Source of the DNA: an uncultured Sphingobium sp.
GTDB taxonomy: Bacteria > Pseudomonadota > Alphaproteobacteria > Sphingomonadales > Sphingomonadaceae
Direction: 5' to 3'
Length of the DNA: 9,890 nucleotides
NCBI GenBank assembly: GCA_913773715.1
Contig: CAJYHD010000101.1
Span: forward strand, 1-9,890
This document shows, piece after piece, positions 1 to 6,274 of this stretch (the first letter of the stretch is position 1; every line of letters starts with the position of its first letter). The translations under genes and the position numbers were made by a program. The notes under the pieces were generated by a model. It was given only the letters and a program-made list of their open reading frames with translations, had not been told where the DNA came from and ran no database searches.

Positions 1-721
1 GTTGCAGCGTCGCCCAGGTGGCGGTGTCGGGCACGACGACGCCATTCAACAGGAAGGTCGGCGTACCCTGGATCTGGTATTGCTGGTTCGCGGCTTCGAC
101 GCCCTTCGCCAGCTTTTCCGCCGATGCGGTGTCGGCCAGGCATTGCTTGGCCTGTTCCTCCGACACGCCGCGCTGCTTGGCGAAATCGACCAGGCCGACG
201 GCGTTCGCCAATTGGCCGAAACGCTGTGCGGGCGGCACGCTCATCAGCGCCTGATAGCGCGCGTCGCCCAAGGCCTGGGCCTTTTCAAACATCGCGCTCT
301 GGTTGGTGAAAAATTGTTCGGACAGCGGGTAATAGACGTCCTTGCCGCCGCAGCGCGCCAGCAGCGCGGTCGCGATATCCATCGGATCGCGCACATAGAC
401 GCGGAATTCATAGCTCATCTTGCCGGTATCGACGATCTTCCTGATCTCCTCCGATGCTTCGGCGGAAAAGTCGCGGCAATGCGAGCAGGTGAAGGAGCCA
501 TATTCAACCAGCTTCAGCTTCGCATTGGGATTGCCCATGACGAAGGAGCCTTCGGGTGAGGGATTGACCGTTTCCGACCAGCTGGTGCCCGAAGGCGCGG
601 CGACGGCGGCAATCGGTTCACCGGTGGGGGCGGCGGCGTTGGTCTCGCTCTTGCCGCAGGCGGCAAGGCTCAGGGACAGGGCAAGGACGGCAAGGCCGGG
701 CAGGGCTTTCACGGCGATCAT
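1..721 (-). CDS. DsbA-family thiol oxidoreductase, predicted lipoprotein (3' end cut off by window)
   Basis: Thioredoxin-fold protein of the DsbA family, expected to act on cysteines of exported proteins from the periplasmic face of a membrane. Translation from the ATG at 721 gives 240 visible residues; the C-terminus lies beyond position 1. It opens with a hydrophobic signal ending in a lipobox, L19-A20-A21-C22, so it is probably a lipoprotein. A low-complexity linker follows, then the active-site motif C79-S80-H81-C82, and the cis-proline loop around P221 (GTPTFLLNG). C124 and C194 match a cysteine pair in the neighbouring paralogue (C100/C167); a second, non-catalytic disulfide is known in alphaproteobacterial DsbA proteins such as Wolbachia alpha-DsbA1. 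CSHC instead of the classical CPHC should alter redox potential, but oxidase versus isomerase/reductase activity cannot be decided from sequence. A GGAG sits very close (2 nt) to the ATG, so a GTG start at 712 is possible. It lies 36 nt behind the upstream paralogue and is probably cotranscribed with it. Confidence 0.88.
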   Translation of the reverse strand, partial: MIAVKALPGLAVLALSLSLAACGKSETNAAAPTGEPIAAVAAPSGTSWSETVNPSPEGSFVMGNPNAKLKLVEYGSFTCSHCRDFSAEASEEIRKIVDTGKMSYEFRVYVRDPMDIATALLARCGGKDVYYPLSEQFFTNQSAMFEKAQALGDARYQALMSVPPAQRFGQLANAVGLVDFAKQRGVSEEQAKQCLADTASAEKLAKGVEAANQQYQIQGTPTFLLNGVVVPDTATWATLQ

Positions 722-757
722 GGCTCCGTTGACAAAGGCAGTTGAGGCTTATCTAGA

Positions 758-1420
758 TCAGCGCGCGGGCGCGGGCAATGCGGCCTTGAGCGCATCCCAG
801 CTCGATCCGTCGACCTTCGTGCCGTTGACGGTGAAGCCGGGGGTGCCGTTGATCTTCACCTTGTTCCATGCTTCGTCCGTCATGGCGAGAACCTGTTTCA
901 TCGCCTGAGGGTTCGCGATGCAGGCGTCGAGCTGTGCATTGGTGAAGCCGCGCTTGTTCATCAGCGCGTATAGACCGGTGTTCTGGCCGATATCCTTCAA
1001 GGCCGCGACCTGATCGCTGGGCTTGGCCGCGCCCCGGTCATAGGATTCGAGTTGCTCCATCCACGCGCTCTGGTTGGCGAACAGCGCTTCATGATTGCCG
1101 TTGAACTTGGCCGCGCCGCCGCAGCGGGCGAGAAGCGCGGCGGCGAGATCATATTTGTCGCGCACGGCGTTGCGCACCTCGACGCTGACCTGACCGCCCT
1201 TCACATATTGGTTGCGCAGCGGCGCGCTCGCTTCGCCGACGAAGTGCGCGCAATGGGGACAGGTGTAGCTGACATATTCGACCAGCTTGGTCTTCGCCGC
1301 CGGGTTGCCGTTCAAGTGACCGCCGATCGGCGTCATGGTCACGCGGCCGATCCAGTTGGCGGGCGCGGCGGCGGCAGCTGGTGCGGCGATAAGGGCGAGG
1401 GAAAGCAGGATTGTCTTCAT
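758..1420 (-). CDS. DsbA-family thiol-disulfide oxidoreductase, soluble periplasmic
   Basis: A 220-residue thioredoxin-fold protein with a classical DsbA active site, expected to introduce or shuffle disulfides in exported proteins. The N-terminus (MKTILLSLALIAAPAAAAAP) is a typical Sec signal peptide with likely cleavage near residues 19-21 and no lipobox, so the mature protein should be free in the periplasm. The motif C54-P55-H56-C57 is preceded by VEYVSYT; the cis-proline loop is at P194 (GTPGFTVNG); a second cysteine pair, C100 and C167, is shared with the neighbouring paralogue. The reading frame stays open to 1672 upstream, but that extension is antisense-like sequence over the DUF721 gene, and the signal peptide fixes the start at 1420. 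The ribosome binding site is weak. It sits 46 nt behind the DUF721 gene and 36 nt before the second DsbA-like gene. No DsbB is in the window. It could also be called a Thioredoxin_4/BdbD-like protein. Confidence 0.92.
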   Translation of the reverse strand: MKTILLSLALIAAPAAAAAPANWIGRVTMTPIGGHLNGNPAAKTKLVEYVSYTCPHCAHFVGEASAPLRNQYVKGGQVSVEVRNAVRDKYDLAAALLARCGGAAKFNGNHEALFANQSAWMEQLESYDRGAAKPSDQVAALKDIGQNTGLYALMNKRGFTNAQLDACIANPQAMKQVLAMTDEAWNKVKINGTPGFTVNGTKVDGSSWDALKAALPAPAR

Positions 1421-1466
1421 CGGGGTCGATCCATATGAAGGCCGCGCTGAATGCGGGCCGAACGCT

Positions 1467-2009
1467 TCAACTGATCTTGGGAAGGCTGCTGCTGCCCGGA
1501 AGCCCCTGCGCCAGCGATTCCAGCACGGCGCGCAATTCGGGATCGCCGATGTCGCGCAGCGAATCGCCCAGCTCCACCGGCACCGGGCGGAGATTGCGGG
1601 GAGGGGGGCGGCGTTCGGGGCTGGAGGGCAGGATGTCGCCCTGCCGCATCGCGACCTTGGCGACGGCGGCATAGCCGAAGAAGCGGTTCACCCGTTCGAT
1701 GATGTCGGGCAGCACATGCTGCACCATCGGCGCATGACCGCTCATCACCGTCAGCTGCAACGTGCCGCCCGCTTTTTTGCCGACCGGGAAACGGATCGAT
1801 TCGGGCATGGTGATGGCGGCATAGTGCGCGCCGACGATCTCGGCCCAGCGGGTGACGATGCTCGATTGCACGAAGCCGAACTTGCGGAAAGCGGCGCGAC
1901 CGATGTCGGGCATCAGGTCCGCGATCTGCCGGGGCGCGCCGATCCGTGGCCGCTCCTCGACAGGCTTGGCGCGACTCTTGGGCGCAGGTGATGCGGGGCG
2001 TTCCGTCAT
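1467..2009 (-). CDS. dciA: DUF721 protein, probable DciA-type replicative helicase loader/operator
   Basis: A 180-residue protein with a DUF721 domain at about residues 27-123, recognised by the pattern R54-W55-A-E-I-V-G60, the beta segment TLQLTVMSGHAPMVQ, and the helix LPDIIERVNRFFGYAAVAKV. DUF721 defines DciA, established as the ancestral partner that loads or operates the replicative helicase DnaB in bacteria lacking DnaC or DnaI; applying that function here is inference from the family. The C-terminal tail (about 125-180) is proline-rich and probably disordered, as is the basic N-terminus. The start is set at 2009 because GGAGAAGG lies just upstream; an ATG at 2021 is the alternative. 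The frame stays open to 2114, but that part overlaps the divergent mutY gene. The gene heads a minus-strand unit with two DsbA-like genes. The arrangement mutY / DUF721 / DsbA / smc is, from memory, common in alphaproteobacteria, so smc may lie left of the window. Confidence 0.85.
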   Translation of the reverse strand: MTERPASPAPKSRAKPVEERPRIGAPRQIADLMPDIGRAAFRKFGFVQSSIVTRWAEIVGAHYAAITMPESIRFPVGKKAGGTLQLTVMSGHAPMVQHVLPDIIERVNRFFGYAAVAKVAMRQGDILPSSPERRPPPRNLRPVPVELGDSLRDIGDPELRAVLESLAQGLPGSSSLPKIS

Positions 2010-2035
2010 GGCCTTCTCCATGGCATAGCGCCGCC
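2010..2035. other. 26-bp divergent intergenic region between the DUF721 gene and mutY
   Basis: The start codons of the two divergent genes are separated by only 26 bp, part of which is the DUF721 ribosome binding site. No convincing -35/-10 pair fits inside, so promoters of both genes must reach into the opposite coding region, or mutY starts somewhat further downstream. No clear palindrome was seen. Confidence 0.6.
2011..2019 (-). promoter_or_regulatory. Ribosome binding site of the DUF721 gene
   Basis: On the minus strand the bases read GGAGAAGGC, a strong Shine-Dalgarno match. The GGAG is 6 nt from the ATG at 2009, which supports that start over the ATG at 2021. Confidence 0.7.
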
Positions 2036-3097
2036 ATGCGCGTCGAGGGTAGAGAGACAAAAATCGCGGGCGACCTGCTTGCTCATTATGACGTATATGC
2101 CCGCCGCCTGCCATGGCGCGCGCTGCCCGGCAGCAATGTGACCGACCCCTATGCCGTGTGGCTGTCGGAAGTCATGCTGCAACAGACGACCGTTGCCGCC
2201 GTCATCCCCTATCATGCCAAGTTTCTGGCGCGCTGGCCGACGGTGGAGGCGCTGGCGGCGGCAGAGGATGCGGACCTGATGGCCGCATGGGCGGGGCTTG
2301 GCTATTATGCCAGGGCGCGCAATCTGCTCGCCTGCGCGCGCGCCGTGGTGCGCGACCATGGCGGGCGCTTTCCCGATACGGAGGAGGGGCTGCGGGCGCT
2401 TCCGGGGCTTGGCGCCTACACGGCCGCTGCGGTGGCGGCCATCGCCTTCGGTCGCCGGGCGGTGGTGGTGGACGCCAATGTCGAGCGGGTGGTCGCTCGG
2501 CTGTTCGCGATCAATACGCCGCTTCCCGCCGCGCGTCCTGCGATCCGGGCCGCTGCCGATCGTATCACGCCGGATGTTCGCGCGGGCGATTTCGCGCAGG
2601 CGATGATGGACCTTGGCGCGACGATCTGCACCCCGCGCAATCCGGCCTGCGGCATTTGCCCGCTGCGGGATGATTGCGCGGCCTTGGCCACCGCCGACCC
2701 GGCCCGCTTTCCGGTCAAGGCGGCCAAGAAGGCCAAGCCGCATCGCGTCGGCCATGCCTGGTGGATGGAACGCGATGGCCATGTCTGGCTGATCCGCCGC
2801 CCCGACAAGGGCCTGCTGGGCGGGATGCGCGCTTTGCCGAGTTCCGACTGGAGCGATATGCCCAATGCGACGCCACCTGTTATCGCGCGCTGGATGACGA
2901 TCTCGGAGCCGGTCACCCATGTCTTCACGCATTTCTCCCTGGCGTTGACCGTCCACCATACCCATGTGGAGGAGCCGCCGCCGGGCGAAGGCGAATGGTG
3001 GTCGATCGGCAGGCTTGCCGATGCGGGGTTGCCGACGCTCTTTGCGCGCGCGGCGAAGGCGGTGATGGAGGATAAGCAAGCGGATGCACGGAACTAA
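2036..3097 (+). CDS. mutY: A/G-specific adenine DNA glycosylase MutY
   Basis: Removes adenine mispaired with 8-oxoguanine or guanine, the base-excision step that prevents G:C to T:A mutation after oxidative damage. The product is 353 residues, close to E. coli MutY (350). Order of features: catalytic glutamate E45 in WLSEVMLQQT; helix-hairpin-helix LPGLGAYTAAAVAAIAFG (122-139); catalytic aspartate D146 in VVVDANVERV; a 4Fe-4S ligand set C198-x6-C205-x2-C208-x5-C214; then a Nudix-like 8-oxoG recognition domain from about 236, with LLGGMRALPS at 260-269 and the recognition loop H295-V-F-T298-H299-F. E. coli has Ser308 at the Thr298 position; Thr keeps the hydroxyl. All key residues are present, so the enzyme should be active. 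No clear Shine-Dalgarno precedes the ATG; the start was chosen because it gives the usual short N-terminal extension before LPWR (25-28). It overlaps nudC by 14 nt, suggesting translational coupling. Confidence 0.96.
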   Translation: MRVEGRETKIAGDLLAHYDVYARRLPWRALPGSNVTDPYAVWLSEVMLQQTTVAAVIPYHAKFLARWPTVEALAAAEDADLMAAWAGLGYYARARNLLACARAVVRDHGGRFPDTEEGLRALPGLGAYTAAAVAAIAFGRRAVVVDANVERVVARLFAINTPLPAARPAIRAAADRITPDVRAGDFAQAMMDLGATICTPRNPACGICPLRDDCAALATADPARFPVKAAKKAKPHRVGHAWWMERDGHVWLIRRPDKGLLGGMRALPSSDWSDMPNATPPVIARWMTISEPVTHVFTHFSLALTVHHTHVEEPPPGEGEWWSIGRLADAGLPTLFARAAKAVMEDKQADARN

Positions 3098-4001
3098 GCC
3101 ACCAAGCGCGACGCTGCCCGGCTTCGTCGGCGGGACGCTCGATCGCGTCGATCCCGTCCGCTCCGATCCCGAGCGATTGGCTGCGACCTTTGCCGATCCT
3201 GCCGCGCGGCTACTGGTGCTGGACGGGCTGGAGCCGGTGGAGGCCGACGGCCATCTCGTGCTTCAGCCGATCGATACGCAGGCTCTCGTCGAGGATCATG
3301 CGCTGCTCGGCATTGATCCGGCGGGGCGACCGATCTTCGCGCGACTGGCCGAGGACCTTGGCCCCAACCTCATCCCCACGCCGCGCAGCCGGGCGATTGC
3401 GGGGCTTATCCCGCCCGAGGAAGTCGCGCTTTACGGCACGGCGCGCAGCCTCGTCCATTGGCATGCCCGCCATCCCTTCTGCCCGGTGTGCGGTGCGCGG
3501 ACGGTGAACGCGAAGGCGGGCTGGTCGCGCCATTGCGAGGGGTGCGGTGCCGATCATTTCCCGCGCACCGATCCCGTCGTCATCATGCTCGCCGAACATC
3601 GGGGTCGCGTCCTGCTCGGTCGCCAACATCGCTGGGATCCGGGCCGTTATTCGGCGCTCGCGGGGTTCGTGGAACCGGGCGAAACGATCGAGGAGGCCGT
3701 TGCGCGCGAACTGTTCGAGGAAGCGGGCGTTCGCGTCCGCGACGTGCGCTATGTCATGAGCCAGCCTTGGCCCTTCCCGTCGTCGCTGATGATCGCCTGC
3801 ATCGCGCAGGCCGATGACGATGCGCTGACGATTGATCAGACCGAGATCGAGCATGCTTTCTGGTGTGATGCGGCTGGAGTCCGCGCTGCCCTCGCTGGTG
3901 AAGATAGCGCGCCTTTTTCGGCGCCGCCACCCATGGCCGTCGCCTGGCATCTGCTCAACCGCTGGCTGGCGGGCGTTGCCGCTGACGGATCGAGCGCCTA
4001 A
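3084..4001 (+). CDS. nudC: NAD(+)/NADH diphosphatase NudC (Nudix hydrolase, RNA deNADding)
   Basis: Nudix hydrolase of the NudC family, which splits NAD(H) into NMN(H) and AMP and, in characterised members, removes NAD caps from RNA 5' ends. The 305-residue product has an N-terminal beta domain (to about 125), a zinc ribbon with C133-P-V-C136 and C151-E-G-C154, and the Nudix box at 194-216 with the full pattern G194-x5-E200-x7-R208-E209-L-x-E212-E213-x-G215. The NudC signature S226-Q-P-W-P-F-P-S-S234 follows; its spacing after the box is the diagnostic feature that separates NudC from other Nudix proteins. E. coli NudC is about 257 residues; the extra length is mostly N-terminal, common in alphaproteobacterial members. 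GGAGG at 3067-3071 lies 12 nt from the ATG, longer than ideal, so translation probably depends partly on coupling with mutY, which it overlaps by 14 nt. Both act on oxidised or non-canonical nucleotides, but a joint pathway is inference. Confidence 0.95.
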   Translation: MHGTKPPSATLPGFVGGTLDRVDPVRSDPERLAATFADPAARLLVLDGLEPVEADGHLVLQPIDTQALVEDHALLGIDPAGRPIFARLAEDLGPNLIPTPRSRAIAGLIPPEEVALYGTARSLVHWHARHPFCPVCGARTVNAKAGWSRHCEGCGADHFPRTDPVVIMLAEHRGRVLLGRQHRWDPGRYSALAGFVEPGETIEEAVARELFEEAGVRVRDVRYVMSQPWPFPSSLMIACIAQADDDALTIDQTEIEHAFWCDAAGVRAALAGEDSAPFSAPPPMAVAWHLLNRWLAGVAADGSSA

Positions 4002-4046
4002 GGCCATTTTCCAAGTTTCGACGCAACCAAGGATCACCGCCCCTCC

Positions 4047-5393
4047 ATGCTCAGCCTAGAAGAAGCCCAGTCGCGCGCGGAAGACCTCGTCAAATCGGCG
4101 CGCAACGCGGGCGCTGACGCCGCCGACGCCATCTATGCCTGCAACGCCTCGACCAATGTGTCGGTGCGATTGGGCGCGCTTGAGGATGTCGAGCGGTCTG
4201 AGGGGGAGGAGATCGGGCTGCGTGTCTTCGTCGGCCAGCGTTCGGCGAGCATCTCTGCGTCGGACATGAACCCCGCCACGCTCGCGACCCTGGTGGACCG
4301 CGCGATCGCGATGGCGCGGGAAGCGCCCGAAGATCCCTATGCCGGTCTGGCACCCGAAGATCGCCTGCTGCGCAAGCGCCCGCATATGCTCGACCTGGTG
4401 GACGAGGGCGAGCCAGAGCCGACCGCGCTGCGCGAACGCGCCACCATTGCCGAAGATGCGGCGCGCAGCGTGCCGGGCATCACCAACAGCGAAGGCGGCG
4501 GCGCGGCGAGTGGGCGTAGTCAGGTGGCGCTCGCGACCAGCCATGGCTTTGCCGGGGCCTATGCCGGGACCAGCCATTCGACTTGGGCCAGCGTGCTGGC
4601 GGGAACAGGCGCGACCATGCAGCGCGATCACGCCAGCCACTCCGTCCGCCACATGGAGGATCTGGACGACGCCGAAGCGGTCGGCATTCGCGCAGCCCAA
4701 CGGGCGGTCGCGCGGCTCAATCCGGTCAAGGTCGAGAGCGGCGTGATGCCGGTGATCTTCGATCCGCGCATCGGCTCCAGCCTTGTGGGGCATCTGATCG
4801 GCGGGATCGTCGGTCCCGCGATCGCGCGGCGGTCGAGCTTCCTGCTCGATGCGTTGGGCGAGCAATTGTTTGATGCGGCCGTGACGATCATCGACGACCC
4901 GCTGCTGGAACGTGGCCTACGCTCGCGCCCCTTCGATGGCGAGGGGCTGCCCGTCGAGCGGTGCGCGCTGATCGACAAGGGGGTGCTGACCGGATGGCTA
5001 CTCGACAGCGCGTCGGCGCGGCAATTGGGTCTTGAACCGACCGGCCATGCCAGCCGGGGCGGGGCAGGCGCGCCGGGGGCGGGCATCACCAATGTCCATA
5101 TGGAGCCGGGCACATTGTCGGCGGGCGACCTGATGGCGGACGTCAAACGCGGCATCTATGTCACCGAGCTGATCGGTATGGGCGTCAATCCGGTGACCGG
5201 CGACTACAGCCGGGGGGCGGCCGGCTTTCTGATCGAGAATGGCGCGGTCGGCAGTGCCGTGTCGGAAATCACGATTGCTGGAAATTTGAAGGACATGTTC
5301 CGGGCGCTGACGCCGGCGAGCGACCTCGCCTTCCGCTATGCCATGAACGTGCCGACGCTGCGCATCGACGGGATGACCGTTGCCGGAGGCTGA
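4047..5393 (+). CDS. pmbA: TldD/PmbA family metalloprotease subunit, PmbA (TldE) type
   Basis: The TldE half of the TldD/TldE heterodimeric cytoplasmic protease, known to trim unfolded peptides, mature microcin B17 and help degrade the CcdA antitoxin. The product is 448 residues (E. coli PmbA is about 450). Visible landmarks are the N-terminal domain with LEDVERSEGEEIGLRVFVG, the central segment SSLVGHLIGGIVGPAIARRS, and the conserved C-terminal block from M378 (MGVNPVTGDYSRGAAGF). No HExxxH zinc motif is present, which is expected: in the characterised complex TldD carries the zinc site and TldE does not. No tldD is in the window, so the partner should be encoded elsewhere. The gene begins 45 nt after nudC; AAGGA at 4029-4033 is a distant ribosome binding site. 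Its last 14 nt overlap the CysQ-like gene. From memory, this pairing of a TldD/PmbA gene with an inositol-monophosphatase-family gene recurs in alphaproteobacteria. Confidence in the family is high, in the substrate low. Confidence 0.93.
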   Translation: MLSLEEAQSRAEDLVKSARNAGADAADAIYACNASTNVSVRLGALEDVERSEGEEIGLRVFVGQRSASISASDMNPATLATLVDRAIAMAREAPEDPYAGLAPEDRLLRKRPHMLDLVDEGEPEPTALRERATIAEDAARSVPGITNSEGGGAASGRSQVALATSHGFAGAYAGTSHSTWASVLAGTGATMQRDHASHSVRHMEDLDDAEAVGIRAAQRAVARLNPVKVESGVMPVIFDPRIGSSLVGHLIGGIVGPAIARRSSFLLDALGEQLFDAAVTIIDDPLLERGLRSRPFDGEGLPVERCALIDKGVLTGWLLDSASARQLGLEPTGHASRGGAGAPGAGITNVHMEPGTLSAGDLMADVKRGIYVTELIGMGVNPVTGDYSRGAAGFLIENGAVGSAVSEITIAGNLKDMFRALTPASDLAFRYAMNVPTLRIDGMTVAGG

Positions 5394-6177
5394 TCCTCTT
5401 CTAAGCCCTGTGCTGGCTGCGGTGTCCGACGCCGCCGCCCATGCGATGCGACTGTTTGCCAATGGCGAGACGCGCGTGCGCCAGTGGGAAAAGGTACCGG
5501 GCCATCCGGTGTGCGAAGCCGATATCGATGTCGATTCCATGCTGCGCCAGCGGTTGGCGCAGATCGATCCGGCGGCGGGCTGGCTATCTGAGGAGACCGC
5601 CGATACCGTCCATCGGCTGGGTGTATCGCGTGTCTGGGTGGTCGATCCGATCGACGGCACGCGCGACTATCTGCGCGGGCGACCCGGCTGGGCGGTATCG
5701 GTCGCGCTGGTCGAGGATGGCGCGGTACGGCTGGGCATGCTGGCGGCACCGGCGCGGCAGGAAATATGGGTGGCCTGTGCGGGGCAGGGAGCGACCCTCA
5801 ATGGGATGGCGCTCCACGCGGGGGCGCGGACCGAGTTGGCGGGCGCGAGAGTTCCGGCCGATACTCTCCCCAAACAGGACCGCGATCTCGTTACGGTGGA
5901 CAAGCCCAACAGCATCGCGCTGCGCATGGCGATGGTGGCGGCGGACGAAGCCGACCTCGTCGCCACCGTCCGCTGGGGCAATGAGTGGGACATCGCCGCC
6001 GCGACGCTGATCTGTCAGGAGGCGGGCGCGACCGTCACCGATGCGCTGGGTGGAACGTTGCGCTTCAACCGGCCCCAGCCCACGGCGTTCGGCCTGCTGT
6101 GCGCCGCGCCCGGCATTCATCGACAGGCGGTGGACCGGCTAGAGTCCCGAGCGCGGGAAATTCTCGACCGGAAATAG
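5380..6177 (+). CDS. cysQ: Inositol-monophosphatase-superfamily phosphatase, probable 3'(2'),5'-bisphosphate nucleotidase (CysQ-like)
   Basis: A Mg2+-dependent, lithium-sensitive-type phosphatase fold. CysQ members remove the 3'-phosphate from PAP, recycling the by-product of sulfate assimilation. The 265-residue product shows the superfamily metal sites in order: E71-E72 in WLSEETAD, D89-P-I-D92-G-T in WVVDPIDGTRDY, and W203-D204-I-A-A-A. The early lysine/aspartate region reads KVPGHPVCEADIDVD (38-52). No residue settles the substrate; inositol monophosphatase or histidinol-phosphatase (HisN) activity remains possible, and CysQ is preferred on overall resemblance and neighbourhood. No ATG fits: the frame opens with TTG at 5380, preceded by GGGA at 5370-5373; GTG codons at 5410 and 5422 are alternatives that would shorten the first helix. 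The TTG start overlaps pmbA by 14 nt, so translational coupling is likely. No other sulfur-assimilation gene is in the window. Confidence 0.8.
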   Translation: MPEADPLLSPVLAAVSDAAAHAMRLFANGETRVRQWEKVPGHPVCEADIDVDSMLRQRLAQIDPAAGWLSEETADTVHRLGVSRVWVVDPIDGTRDYLRGRPGWAVSVALVEDGAVRLGMLAAPARQEIWVACAGQGATLNGMALHAGARTELAGARVPADTLPKQDRDLVTVDKPNSIALRMAMVAADEADLVATVRWGNEWDIAAATLICQEAGATVTDALGGTLRFNRPQPTAFGLLCAAPGIHRQAVDRLESRAREILDRK

Positions 6178-6202
6178 GCGCGCGAAGGCATATTGCGCGC
6201 CT
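6176..6202 (+). other. Hairpin beginning in the stop codon of the CysQ-like gene
   Basis: AGGCGCGC (6176-6183) and GCGCGCCT (6195-6202) form a perfect 8-bp stem around an 11-nt loop. The first two stem bases are the last two of the TAG stop codon. No T-run follows, so it is not a classical intrinsic terminator by itself; it may protect the 3' end or act with the next hairpin. Confidence 0.5.
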
Positions 6203-6220
6203 GCCTTGCCCCGCTATGCT
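6193..6220 (+). promoter_or_regulatory. Candidate promoter for the M16 protease gene
   Basis: TTGCGC (6193-6198) and TATGCT (6215-6220) are separated by 16 nt and resemble a sigma70-type promoter. Transcription would start near 6227, placing the next hairpin almost at the 5' end of the message. This is a weak match by eye in GC-rich DNA. Confidence 0.3.
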
Positions 6221-6230
6221 GCGCCTTCGT

Positions 6231-6258
6231 CCGGGCGTTCGCGCCCGGCCCGTCTTTT
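6231..6258 (+). terminator. TTCG-tetraloop hairpin with T-rich tail, probable intrinsic terminator or leader hairpin
   Basis: CCGGGCG (6231-6237) and CGCCCGG (6242-6248) form a perfect 7-bp GC-only stem closed by a TTCG tetraloop, followed after a few bases by TCTTTT (6253-6258). This is the form of a rho-independent terminator for the upstream mutY-nudC-pmbA-cysQ set, although the T-run is short and starts 4 nt after the stem. It ends just 2 nt before the ribosome binding site of the M16 gene, so it could also act in that gene's leader. Confidence 0.55.
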
Positions 6259-6260
6259 CC

Positions 6261-6267
6261 AAGAAGG
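6261..6267 (+). promoter_or_regulatory. Ribosome binding site of the M16 protease gene
   Basis: AAGAAGG lies 7 nt before the ATG at 6275. Together with the signal peptide that begins there, it fixes the start against an in-frame ATG at 6206, which would translate through the hairpin. Confidence 0.65.
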
Positions 6268-6274
6268 CTGCTGC

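Noticed and set aside
1421..1466. GGCC...GGCC inverted bases between the DUF721 gene and the first DsbA-like gene
   Set aside because: The stem is interrupted and short, as expected by chance in GC-rich DNA; no T-run follows on the minus strand.
1421..1672. 84-residue upstream extension of the second DsbA-like frame
   Set aside because: It overlaps the DUF721 gene in another frame, has no domain, and would bury the clear signal peptide that begins at 1420.
1335..1991. Plus-strand open frame of 218 codons opposite the DUF721 and DsbA genes
   Set aside because: The minus-strand frame here encodes recognisable DUF721 and DsbA proteins; the plus-strand translation looks like composition-driven shadow sequence.
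2006..3079. Minus-strand open frame of 357 codons opposite mutY
   Set aside because: Low-information Arg/Gly/His-rich translation, complete overlap with mutY whose catalytic and 4Fe-4S residues are all intact, and no supporting ribosome binding site.
4002..4046. Intergenic gap between nudC and pmbA, checked for terminator or promoter
   Set aside because: No stable inverted repeat, T-run or convincing -35/-10 pair was seen; only a weak, distant AAGGA for pmbA.
6206..6274. In-frame upstream ATG that would lengthen the M16 protein by 23 residues
   Set aside because: It would place the tetraloop hairpin inside the coding region and push the signal peptide away from the N-terminus; the ATG at 6275 has a good ribosome binding site.
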